Below, in pieces: positions 24,901 to 35,990 of a stretch of 64,000 nt of DNA. The stretch lies in assembly GCA_021234155.1 (NCBI GenBank), contig JAJEKV010000010.1, forward strand, positions 9,210,260 through 9,274,259, read 5' to 3'. Source of the DNA: Isoetes taiwanensis (lineage: Eukaryota > Streptophyta > Lycopodiopsida > Isoetales > Isoetaceae). How positions within the stretch are numbered: the stretch's first letter is position 1; each line of letters begins with the position of its first letter. A model generated the notes under the pieces. The model saw only the letters and a program-made list of their open reading frames with translations, was not told where the DNA came from and ran no database searches. The translations under genes were made by a program, and so were the position numbers.

Positions 24901-26160
24901 AAGAATTGCCAAGAGGGCTATGCAACAGCCAGTGGGCATCACGGCACTTACAAAATTGACCACATTAGGGGAGGAACATCTCCTAGTCAAGGATATTCTC
25001 CAAGTGCCATATTGTCTCGAGGAACCCGACATTCATGACTAATGTCATAGCTTCATACCACCAACAAGTACACTTCATCGACTTATGATATCAAGAGCCC
25101 TAAAGGATGAGACTGGACATACCTCCTCGGAAGGGCAACTATCATAGATATACAGGCCATAGTAGTATCAGATCTAGACTCCAAGCAGACATGCTTTGAC
25201 TAAGGAGGTATTACAAGCTAGCAAGAGTGGGCTCCTCAAGAATAGAAATATGGCGTGATTGCAACAAACTTCTTCCTCATCAGCCCGATACTTCAGAGCA
25301 GCTGCATCAACCTCGGAAAGCATCATCTCAAGATCATGATGATCGTCGATCTTCCACCTTAGAGATTGGAGGTCAAACACCATCAAGAAGAGGCATCATG
25401 AGGGACCAAATACCAGCATTATTAATTGATCAATCAAGATTAGTCCCTGCATATGGATGCACATAAACTCCTCTCAGCAAGAGAAGTTGCAGTTAGAAGT
25501 GGTAAAGCACTCAACATTGTCAGCAGCCTTATAACAACAGCATGCAACCAGCAGGACGAAGAATAGAATCGACAAGGTCAACACAACAATATCAATTCAG
25601 GAGTTAGAAGAATCATCCTCGAATCTCACAACCTCCAAGCCTTTCGGATGCGACATCGAGCCTTATGCCGCCACTACACCAGCTTTGAGCAAGCTAGAGG
25701 ACCTATCAGATCGTTGACTTTCTTAAAATTATGGGTGATAATATCCATGATGGGATTGGGACGAAATTTCGAGTAGATTTTTGTCTTTTCTTTTAAAAGG
25801 ATGGACCCAAGAATGGAGCAAAGCTTCAAGTATTGGGAAGAAAATGTATGGAGTACAATAATTGTATACATTCTTTGGCATATCCAATATATTGGAACCT
25901 CTTCGTGGAGCTTGATCACCTCGCTAAGAAGGATTCAATAATAGGATAACCGTCGACCATGTATATGACGAGTACTTCCGCAGCACAAGGAATAATCCGA
26001 CCAAATGAAGGGAAGCAATCTAATAAGTCCGGCCAACTTCTTAGATGGCATCAACTCAAAGGTAGGGCTATTTCAAGAGGGCAATAATTAAGAAAGGGTA
26101 GATCCTAGAGTATAGATTAGATCTAAAACAAGAATAATTATCTTTATATTATAATGTTAT
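21964..26160 (+). mobile_element. Internal region of family A element, copy A2
   Basis: Colinear with copy A1 as far as 24,869 and extends 1.3 kb further, past the point where A1 is cut by the N gap. It holds the same leader, the same gag-like frame (23,144-23,512, starting MQEL) and the same SINE-like segment. The part at about 25,740-26,110 matches 49,860-50,240 at roughly 70% (for example ataagtccggccaac and aatgtattgaaacc-type words). No pol domain is present before unrelated sequence begins near 26,160, so the element is either truncated or its remainder was displaced by later insertions, possibly to 54.2-57.5 kb. Confidence 0.65.
23890..24145 (-). repeat. tRNA-derived SINE-like segment (copy 2)
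   Basis: Box B GGTTCGATTCC lies at plus-strand 24,072-24,082 and the box-A-like TAGTGGTTGGCACGG near 24,119-24,133, read on the minus strand. The 3' limit is near a GC-rich ggcccacccgggtgag segment at 23,893-23,908. Position and sequence equal copy 1. Confidence 0.5.
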
Positions 26161-27300
26161 TGTGTAAGTGTTGGACCCAGCCCTAGATCCAACGGCTTAA
26201 ATCTAGGGCTGCAGATCGAATCCGTGTGGCGTAAAAAAAGCACTTCCTTCGGCCGCGGGACGGATTTAAGTGCGACTTTCTTTTTTCCTCTTGGAATGCC
26301 CTTATTCTCGCTCCATCGATTTAGGGCACGCTAGAAGATCTTTAGCCGTCAATTATGGCTCCCGGTAGCAGATGCTATAGTGTAGGATTTTCGGAGGAAA
26401 GGATTACTTCATGCTTTTTTTTGACTTGCCTTCAAAACCTCTATTCATGGCATGGCATGCGGGCTATCTATCTTCAAGCTCAAGAAAATCGGCTCCTTTT
26501 TAATGTTTTTGTGCAATGGTGGGCAAAGGCAGAGTTGTCGTTGGAGGTCAATGAAAAAATCCTTTAAAAAAACGTGTGAGGAAGCTTCAAAAAAAGCTTT
26601 AACGTGGTGGTTATCTTTCGCCTCAACAGATGCGAGTTTTGGGCCAAAAAACGGCAAGGAACCGCTTGGCCATAATGATTTACTTCAAATGAATCGCAAC
26701 TCTCTAAACACAGATTTGTCTTCTTTATATCTCGGCTACACGACATTACATAGCTACAAAGAATGATCAGAATGTTCCGTACAAAGCCAAAATCACTATT
26801 TAAGAGAGGCCTGGCTATGCTGGATGCCATAATTTCATTATTGGTTACCTTGGCTGCACTCAATACTCTCTCTGGAAGCAAGGTACGTGTGGGTAATTAA
26901 ATTTCTATCTGTTATTTTCTTTATGCATGAAGAAAAACGTAAATGAGCCATGAGTGCCCAAAGATTCAGAGAATGTATTAGAGCAACCCCCAAGCTGGAC
27001 AAATAAATTCAATGATGGCAAGAACATAAAAGAATGTTACAGTGATAAGCATAGTCTGAATGCTTCTTCCACAGACAATGGTAACCTAAAGCATAGAAGT
27101 TCAGATGCTGTAGAAGGTGCCTGTCAATATAAACGAGGTTAACAGAGATCCTAAGCCAATTCCAGCAATAAGGTTGGCGATGAGAGATCCAATGTTGGCT
27201 TTGACTTCTGCTATATGATGCACATTTTGATATAACTTGAGAAAGGCACGGGGAGCAGCCTAGCGGCTTCAACATCTAATAGGACGAAGGCGCTCGGTTG
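26161..27300 (+). other. Sequence unrelated to LTR families, coding-like fragments
   Basis: This stretch starts with a G+C-richer segment (cagccctagatccaacgg) unlike the surrounding A family. Plus-strand frames at 26,355-26,567 and 26,452-26,766 overlap and lead to a candidate splice donor (GCAAG|GTACGT, about 26,880). A further frame at 26,954-27,142 is rich in Asn/Ser. I recognise no family. It may be the 5' part of the gene with the PAM2-like motif. Confidence 0.3.
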
Positions 27301-27318
27301 CAAATCCTTGGCGAAGAT

Positions 27319-28050
27319 GGTTTCTGACCCATTCCCACAAATGGCGGCGCCTACTTCTTCTAACCTCAATCCTAATGCTCAAGCATTTACCTTCAATCCT
27401 TCTCGCGACCGCCTTTCGCATTTTACTTTACTCCCCTTTGGATTCAAGCCCGGTAACTACTCCTCCTACTAATGATCCCTCCTCAATCTATGATGGGTGC
27501 CCCCTGTTGTGGGTTTCATTCCATTTCTTTGGCTCGGCTCTGCTCAAACTTCGATTTGCACCTTGACGCCCGGTGGCGGTTTGGCCTTTGTGGGTCGTGT
27601 ATATATTCACCCTTTGTTATTGAAAGCTAGATGTTCCGGTGTAACTTCTAACAAACCTCTATTTCACGCTCAAGAAATCTGTTTGAAAATAAAATATAAC
27701 GAGAAATTCAATGGTGGAGACGATTTTCACTTTGTGTTTTAGTCATACCGAATGTGTGGATCTATATTGGGCTCTTTGCATTTTATCTCATCTTATATAT
27801 CTAAATGTTACGAGAATTCTATCAATGCGAGCTCAGTGATCCGTGGTTAGTGTTTGTTGAGAAAGTAAGAACATCAAGCATTTTTATAACGCAACTCAAC
27901 AAAAGTCCATCTCAACACTTTTGCTATTTGGTGGTAAACCCGGTTGCATTAAGGTAACAATTCACCACGAGAACGGAATTTTATTTTTTCATTACGAAAA
28001 GAGCGGTTGGATTCCTCCAAATTGGGCGGTTAGGGCATGTGCAAGGACTT
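27319..28050 (+). pseudogene. Gene with PAM2-like motif, 5' part, interrupted by a B element
   Basis: From ATG 27,319 the frame reads MVSDPFPQMAA, then SSNLNPNAQAFTFNP. This fits the PAM2 consensus (L-N-P-x-A-x-x-F-x-P) that binds the MLLE domain of poly(A)-binding proteins. The frame then shifts. Later segments such as SDPWLVFVEKVRTSSIFITQ (about 27,835-27,895) and GGKPGCIKVTIHHENGILFF (27,930-27,990) look coding. At 28,050 the sequence is cut by the minus-strand family B element and resumes at 41,653. I cannot name the gene; the PAM2 reading rests on one motif. Confidence 0.4.
28046..28050. other. Target-site duplication GACTT (left)
   Basis: GACTT directly precedes the left edge of the family B element and is repeated exactly at 41,648-41,652. 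Five bases is the usual duplication made by Ty3/gypsy integrases. Confidence 0.88.
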
Positions 28051-29846
28051 TGTGGCGTCCCTACTGCATATCACGGTGCCCTCACCGTGATACAAAAGCG
28101 AGTTCATCCCCCATACCAGCTCCATGCTAATACAGGGCCCTCCACATGACACCAGAACTAGCGGGTTCCGGTGGGAAGAGTGGAAGGGTCATTGCACCGT
28201 CTCCCTCGGGGCCTACCTAGTCAAGGAAGCGTAAACATACATGTCAAGAGCACATACATCAATATCATATGACCATCACGAAGGATGGCCCTCCACATAT
28301 CTTGCATAGACAAAGATCGCACATCACATAGGGAATCCTACCCAAGGCTCGGGACTCAAAGGGATGATCGACGGCTGGGTCTCCGTGAGTTCGTTGCGCA
28401 TAATTCATGGCAATGGATTTGGCCGGCACATGAACATGGCTTAGGTTGTCCACTCCATCCGCCCCTCCTGCATACACTTTGCGGATAGGTTGAAGAACTT
28501 CGGTTGGACCGTAGCCTCACGGATCATAGCCAAAGGGGCTATAGCCGTTACATCTCCCCTGCACCGATGAGGCGTGTAGGGAGGTTTCTCTCCCACCGAT
28601 GATCAATGCCATAGCAGTGCAGACTAGAGGACACCAACCGTCCGCATTTCGACTTTTAACCCACTTGAAGGGAACTACCACCACGATCGTGTCCCGACCC
28701 TCGTGCCGGCACAACCACCGCACACCGTGACCCTCGCTGAAACCCCCGGTGGCACCGCCGCCAGCACGGCTTCTTATCCCCAACGGGTGTCGAACTCATA
28801 CCGTGGGTGCACGCAGTCCCCCGAGTATTAAGCGCTTAGTCCGCAAAGGCTCCCCCGTAGACTTTACATCCCGAGAGCAACCGCTATGGACACAAACACC
28901 CTTATCAACCGGGTCCGACCCCTAAGAACACAACACAAAGGGCTATTGTACGCAGTCCGCCCAACTACAGTGTGCTAGAGAGGCTACTCTAGGAGCATCA
29001 ACTACAAAGCTTTAGGTCTCTACCCCCTCCCAATACAAGGAGTTCACAGAGATACATCATCCATGTACATCACGTAAGAACTAAAGAACAAGATCTAATC
29101 TATATCATAGAGTTAGGTTCTTTAGTTAGAATCGCTATCTAGAGTTCTAGAGGGCTCGCTATGGGCAACTTAATAGGCTAAACCCTCTACCATTCAATGA
29201 CTAAAATAGGGTTTAGACTATCTAATTGGCCAAATACCCGATCCTTGAGAGACTCCTCCCATTCGAGCTCGACCATCCTGCTGGAAACGCCAATCTAGAG
29301 AAACTAAGGTTGCAATTCTCCCAAGCAGAGTTCGGATGCGGTTTTGGCCGCTGAGGCAAACCAAAACAGAAGTTCTCAAACCCTAAAATCGAAAAATTAG
29401 GTTAGTTAGGGTTTCCTACCCTATATAGACAAGGGGGTGGCTAGGGTTTCCAATTATCCCCTTTGGCATGTGGGATAATTGGTAATGGGCCCACTTGCCT
29501 TTAAGGGCTAGGTGGCCAAATGTGCCCACATGGAAATGTGTGCACCCAAATGTGCTCACATGGAAATGTGTGCACATTAATGAATGTGTACATTGGAAAA
29601 TGTGCACATTACTTGCACCTATGGGTATGGCCCACTTGGCATCAAGTGGCCACATGGAAATGTGTGCCCACATTAATGTGTACATTGGAAAATGTGCACA
29701 TTAATACTAATGCACATTCTTAGCAAGTTGCCCCCTAGGGCTACCCATTTGGCTATACGCTACGCGCACACCGCCAATCGGGTGGCGGTACGCTGACGGG
29801 CAAAGCATAATATACGCCCCGAGCGATAATCGTACCGAACGCCACA
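28051..29846 (-). repeat. 3' LTR of the minus-strand B element
   Basis: Starts (minus strand) TGTGGCGTTCGG next to the polypurine tract and ends ...GACGCCACA. It matches 39,848-41,647 over its full length. It contains a TATA-like box (CTATATAGGG on the minus strand, about 29,420-29,430) and an array of TGTGCACATT/AATGTGTACATT words at 29,510-29,710. Confidence 0.88.
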
Positions 29847-29857
29847 TTCTCCCCACC
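29847..29857 (-). other. Polypurine tract of the minus-strand B element
   Basis: GGTGGGGAGAA on the minus strand lies directly before the 3' LTR. A second, similar purine tract is found about 40 bases upstream (near 29,890). The same pair occurs before the plus-strand LTR at 52,509. Confidence 0.85.
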
Positions 29858-30780
29858 TTGAAATGATGTCGTCCGCAAAGATCGTGTTCTCCCCCACCTT
29901 GAATCTTCCTAACCCGCAATCAACCTGATGCATATGATATACTCCTATAATACTTACACATTTATTACAATTACCTCAAGGTAATATTTTTTTTTATTTT
30001 TTATTTTTTTTTTTATGACATTATTACATCATTATATTATGAAATAACTTATCAATTCACGATATTACTAGACAATTTACTCCAAACTTCACTTAACATT
30101 ACGATTAAGTTTATCAAAATTTAAAATTAACGTTCGAGGCACTCTTCATTCCTTGCAACACATTCCAACAAAATTTGTGTTGCAAGTCTTCGTAGTTCGA
30201 CCTCCTTTGCCCTCCCCTGAGCGCTCTCTCGGGCTCGGCAGTCGACACTACGCTAGTACCATTTAATTATTAATTAAAATTTTTGGTTATATGGTGACCA
30301 CCCCACCTATCTACATGGATGCATGGCTAATCTCCCCATAGGAAGAGGGTGAATCTTCCATTATGGCCACGAGACAAATACCTACATGCCTATATGCCGC
30401 CATGCCTACACCTCTAGTTGCCCAACAGGAGGATATCCTTTCTCGCTGGGGGCTGAAGGATAGATTCCTCCTATCAAAGCATATATGGGGCTAAAGGTGC
30501 TTTTCCTATCAATGCATTCCTCAATGACCTCCTTTCTCTCGAGGTCGCCTACTCGTGGAAACGTATAGACTTTCTAATCTACCTTCCACTTTCGCCCAAG
30601 CGAAACGCCATGCCTACATTGACATTACACCACGCCCTAGAGATCACCGTAGTGGTCCCATCATGGTGACAACGCATGCGACCCATACTAAGCGTAGGTG
30701 GCATGCGAGATTAATCTTAACTATACAAGCATTAACCTACACAAATCGAGACATGCCCGAAATGATTTCTTCTGAGATGA
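29858..30780 (-). other. 3' untranslated region of the minus-strand B element
   Basis: No coding sequence. The block matches 51,350-52,490 in inverted orientation. It includes an A/T run near 29,987-30,014 and the word TGTTGCAAGGAATGAAGAGT on the minus strand (about 30,140-30,160), which occurs twice in the plus-strand relative (51,920 and 52,200). Confidence 0.65.
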
Positions 30781-30935
30781 CCTTGCCGTCCCATTGCTCC
30801 ATAAACCGTGGGTACCGCTTTTACTAAATCTTTCTTAAGTACCCACGTGGCGCCTTCCACCGTAAGTGTTTCCACTTGACCAAATACCGAGGAATTCTGA
30901 TCTCCTCGCTTTCTTGAAAGCTTTATCAAGAATCA
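30781..30935 (-). pseudogene. Chromodomain end of B element integrase
   Basis: Minus-strand frames give ILDKAFKKARRSEFL, then in a shifted frame VEGATWVLKKDLVKAVP. This is the pattern of the chromodomain at the end of chromovirus integrases, where the domain is thought to guide integration to marked chromatin. A one-base frame change lies between the two halves. A clearer chromodomain is seen in family A at 56.5 kb. Confidence 0.55.
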
Positions 30936-33900
30936 ATTCGAACTATTTCCAAATTGCTTCCTCCGGCCATTTCCAACAATAAGCATAATCCAAGACTTCG
31001 CCTCGATTTGGGGTATGCCTCTTCAAAGAAACTCACGGGAAGACCTTATGAATCTTTAGGTGTGCTGGCAAGTCTAGCTTGTAGGCTTGATTGCCTAGTT
31101 TCTCGACTATTCTCGAAAGGTCCAGCCCACCTTGGAGCAAGCTTCTTGCAATTGCCGATCCCCGAAGCTTACCGCTTCACCTTAATCTTGAGCCAAACAT
31201 CATCTCCAACTTTGAACTCTCTTTACTGTTCGATGCTTGTCGGCGATGCTCTTTTGACGACTTCTTGCTGCTAGCAGATAGCCACGAACTTCCTCTACAA
31301 GCTGCTGCATATCGGCCAACATCTGCTGCGAAACTTCCACTTTTGACACGGGGTTGTGCCAAGTGTCCGAGTTAGGCAATCGATAGCCGTAATTGATCAT
31401 AAACGCGGTGACATTTGGGATGATTCCCGCTTGGTGCTATTGTATGCAAACTCCACCAAGTGAATAAATTCTTCCCACATACCTTTGCTTATTCCGCATA
31501 TAGTTTCGTAGCATGTCCTCTAAAATCCCGTTGGTCCGCTCCCGCCCGCCATCCGTCTGAGGATGATATGCCGTGCTCATGGATAGCTTCGTCTGGATCG
31601 TCGCAAAGAGGTCTTGCCAAAAGGCACTCATGAACTTCGATCCCCTCGCTCTGAGATGATCTCCTTTGGCATGCCATGAAGCCCCAAGATCTCTTTGGTG
31701 AAGAGCTTTGCCGTATCCATGGTCAGATCTGTGGTTCCGCAAGGCACAAATGTGCCATCTTCGACAACTTGTCGACCACTACCATTAAGGCATCCTTGCC
31801 TCTCATCGTCCTTGGGGAGTCCCGATGAAATCCATGCCGATTACCTCCCACTTAGCGCTTGGCACCGCTTAATGGCTCTAATGCCCCCGAATTGCCGCCC
31901 GCCTTCGCTTGGGGGCATAGCTGACATTCCTTGATGTAGCGAAGCTATTTGCTTCTTCATTCCCGGCCAATAATAGTTGGCCACAAGACTTTGAAATATG
32001 TTTTCATGAATCCCGCGATGGCCAGCTATTGGGGTCAAGCGGTCGTGGAGGATCAACTTCCTTACACCCCGATGATTCGCACGCACAACTTGTTCTTATG
32101 GTATAACAGTTGCCTTCCTTCTTATAATGCTTGAAGGCCTCCCCGCTTTTATCCGCTCTAGCCTCCTTAGAAAGGCTTGCCCATACCTCCTTGAAATCCA
32201 CGCCCGCTGGCAAGGACTCTTCAATCCTTTTACCAAAGTTGCCGAGAGAGCCGAAATTGCATTGCAATGCACTCTAGTTGTCGTGGGATGCCTTGAAAGC
32301 GATCCGCTACCACATTGAGCTTCCCGCTTGTAGACTATATGAAAGTCATATTCTTCGAGGAACTCCATCCATCTCCGCACGCCCCGATTAAGGTGTGGGT
32401 TATGAATACATATTGAGGCTCTCATGGCTCCAGATCCAATTGGAACTTCCTTCCCAAGAGATAATGCCTCCATATTCTTAATGCCCCGACAACCGCAAGC
32501 AACTCCCCGATCGCGGCGTTGGTAGCGCCTCGGCCGCTCATCTTCCCCGAATCATACGCTACCACACGCTTCTTTCTTGCATAAGCACCGCGACCGTAGC
32601 TATCTTACTCGCATCCGCTGCTACAAGCTTATCTTTCTCCGGTCCAGTGGTTAAGATCAAGGGCCGTTGTTAAAGCTTCCTTCAACAATTCAAACCCTTT
32701 TTGGGCTTCTTGTGCCAATGCTCTACCCAATCTTTTCACCTTCTCTCGCCTCTGCCAGTCTCTGTTAATCCGGCTGTATCTTAGCAAAGTTCTTCACGAA
32801 CTTCCTCAGTACCGCTAGGCCGAGGAAACTTCCCCGACTTCATGCACATTCTTCGGCGCCGCCACCAATGACGGCCTCAATCTTGGCGGGTCTCATGAGA
32901 TGCCTTCACCGAGATCACATGACCTAGATACTCCACCTTTTTCTGCTATGGCGGCACTTCGACAACTTGGCGCATAACCGTGCCTCTTCAACTTCTCTAG
33001 CACTCTTTCTCAAGTGTTGTAATGCGTTTTCAAGGGATCTGCTATACACCAAAATGTCGCCAAAGAAAACAATCACAAAGGTGTCCAGAAACCTCGAAGA
33101 TATCGCTCATGAGCCTCATGAACGCTAAGGGGGCATTTGATAGTTTCAAAGGCATTACCGCGGAACTCATAATGCCCATACCGCTGCTCAAGGCGGCCTC
33201 TTATGGATATCTTCTTCCTTTATCCCCGATCTGGTGATATCCCGACCTTTTAAGTCGATTTTGAGAAGATCTTTGCACCTTTGAGCTGATCCATCAAGTC
33301 GCCCCGATCTTGGGAGAGCGCAGACTTGTTCTTAATGGTGTGCTTATTCAACTGCCTATAGTCTATGCACATTCTCAAAGATCCATCCTTCTTCTTGACA
33401 AAAAGAATGGGCGCCCAAACCGGCGAGACGCTAGGTCTAATGAAACCTAGGTCGAAAGCAGCCCCGCAGAATCGCTTTTCAAACCGGCAACTCCCCGTGG
33501 TTGTCATTCTATATGGAGCCTTACTTGTTGGCTTTGTTCCAGTTCGAAAAGCTATCTCGCACTCGACTCCCCTCTATAAGGAGGGAGCCGCTTGATCTCA
33601 TCCGAAAGAGATCATGGAACTCCGTGATTAGCCGAGATACTTGCTTCGCAACTTGTCGAAAGCCGTTGTCTTCCTTTTGCTTCCTTCCTCGATTCTCGCT
33701 CACTAATCTCAAGCTTGAAGATGTATGCCACTTGCTCACTCTTGATGCACTTGAACAAATTGCTTAGAAGACATGCAATCGCATGATGGGAACAACTTCG
33801 CACTGCTATCTCAATGATCTTGCCGCCGGCTGGGAAGGTCACCTTTCGCTTCATTACCGAGATAATGGCCCCCGCCGCCCAAGGTACTCCATTCCTATGA

Positions 33901-34150
33901 TCAAGTCATACTTTCCAATGCCCATTACTTGCCCCCATCCGATATTAATCCCCTCGCAAGTCGATGTCGGTTAATTTCTTTGCCCGGGCCGCTTTTTTAT
34001 CGCACTACTTTTGCTAAAACAACGGGTCTTGGCTTTGACTTTAGCGGCTTCAACTTCAACATCCGAACCATTCGGGGATGCAAAGTTATGGCTACTTCCC
34101 CGAGTCTATCAAGACTATGAATGACTTAGCTTTAGCCTTCCCTACCGTGG
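30936..34150 (-). pseudogene. Pol region of the minus-strand B element (protease, RT, RNase H, integrase)
   Basis: Domains in minus-strand order follow. Protease end: about 33,850-34,130 (IIGMEYLG, weak). Reverse transcriptase: about 33,640-32,980, with [30 protein letters not shown] and, at the catalytic site near 33,050, FFGDIL where F(x)DDIL is expected. RNase H: about 32,640-32,440 (LVAADASK). Integrase zinc finger: about 32,060-31,900 (H-x-H and CQLCPQ). Integrase core: about 31,850-31,470 with IGMDFIGTP, FMSAFWQDLF and TAYHPQTDGGRERTNGILED. C-terminal part: 31,400-31,000. The second catalytic aspartate reads SERG instead of SDRG. Many one-base frame changes break the frame. Function, if restored in a sibling copy, would be reverse transcription and integration of the element. 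Confidence 0.85.
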
Positions 34151-35990
34151 AAATTACCTTATAATCGCTCTCTCTCTTTGCTCAGATCTATTAAGTGCAA
34201 AGATATGACACTCACCCCGAATATAGTCGCTGGCCTTCTTTCGCCGCCGCCGTCCGGACAGGCTTCCCAATCTCCCAACTCCGCCAGAGCTGCACTCATG
34301 ACGAGGGGCGCTTTGTCGCCCTATGGTTCTACTGGAAGCACCAAGCACAACCGCTTATGCACTCCCCGCCTTTTCCTTGGGCATTGCTTGCAAAAAGGAT
34401 TGCACCGCTTTGGAGTAGTTTGACCTTTCCCCGCTTGTCCTTGAAGGACACCTCGCTTTTCTCCCCGCCGCCTCGTTCCCACCATATTGTGTTCTAGCCG
34501 ACCTGACCAAGGCCCCGGGCTATAGCTTCCCGTCAGCTTTGCCTTTCTCCCCGAAGTACCACCGCTTGTGCCCGCTTATTCCGAGGTCCTCACCCTGCAA
34601 GCTTATAGCCTTGGATTCTCCGCCTCGAGCATCGCCCTAGGGTTTATTGCTTCACAAGCTTGCGGATCTCCCTCATTCAGCCCCTCGATATAGCTTTCAT
34701 CGTGATGCTTCTCTCCCAACTTCGCACATACGCTTTAGCCTCATGAATTCTCTCAGATATTTCTCGAACTGAATATTTGTTGCCTTTTGCCGCAACCTCG
34801 TAAAACCGCCGTGATCATGCCGGACTTATGTTCCCTTTGGAACGTGAATGGCGCTTTGAAGGCTTTAGCAAACTTTCTCAACTTTACAAGCATCCCCGCT
34901 AAGCCGCGGTGCCTTTGCATACCCCTTCCACCAAATCCGAAAGCGTTCTTTCAAGTTGGTGTTGTAACTCGCTTTGTCCTTATCCTTCATACCATAAGCA
35001 TTTCAGACTGCCATTTCGGCCTGTAATGCATGCCTCTCGCTTTCTAAGCTCCGACCTCGTTTCTCCCCGAGAACTGCTTCCAGCTTCCCCGGCCTTCCAT
35101 ACATTGCCCAAGCATGGAATCTACCTTCTTCTCGTAGCCTGAGGCCCCGTATCTCTTTTGTCGCCCCTCCGGGTGTTCCTCCGCTTTCCTCTCGCTGGTT
35201 CCCCGAGCCTCGCTTTTTCCTCTTCCTCGAAGCCTGAGTCCGAAGTTCCAACTTGAGCCTAAGATTCCTGGACCGGGGATCTCCTTCTCTTGCTCCTCTT
35301 CTTGTCCCTTCCTTCCTCCGAAGCCGATGCTTATGGGTAATCGAGCATTGCCCACCGAACCTACTCTCGCTTGCACGGGACAAGAATGCCTTTATCCGCC
35401 CCAGATCCGGCCCTCATCCGGGCTATCTCCTCGCCTGGGGTCATGGGTTCCCTATCTTCAAATAGGTTCCTTGCCGGGGTGGTCTAGGCGGGTTTGCTCT
35501 TCTATAAGGTCTCGCAGCTTGTCGCTCCCCCTGCTTTAGCCCTCTAGCTGCATCCACAAGTGATTAATGGCTATATGGTTAGTTCCATTTGTTCTCTTGC
35601 ATTGTTTATGTTTGTTGGTATAATTGTGGGGCAACATACATCAATAAAACATTTAAAGTGCAAATGGAATTGTATTTATATATCATGTAATATTTTAGGT
35701 ACAAAAAGTCTCCTGGATCAAGAGTCTAACTATTCTTGAAATCGCCAGAAGACGGGTTGTCTTCAAGAAACTTTTAACTTGGGCCGCCCCTACCGAAAGT
35801 GACCCAAGTTCCCGATGATGCTTGCCGGGCGAAGCCTCCCCGATGGCTCTCACCAGGTCTTCTACCCCCGCGGGTCGGATGTAAGGGCCGCGAGCCACGC
35901 TAATCTCCCCGACGTCGGTGGGGATGGCGGTCGAAGAGGTCAAGTGCCATTGCCCTTTGACTAAGACAAAGATAGTCGACATTTGCCGCT
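34151..35990 (-). pseudogene. Gag-like region of the minus-strand B element
   Basis: Minus-strand frames are short but basic and charged (for example 35,003-35,383, rich in Arg/Glu/Gly), upstream of the protease as expected for gag. A Cys/His cluster near 34,380-34,420 (FCKQCPRKRRGVHKRLC) could be a degenerate zinc knuckle. The frame at 35,695-35,982 may be the gag N-terminal part. Plus-strand frames of similar length here are probably shadows caused by high G+C content. Confidence 0.45.
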
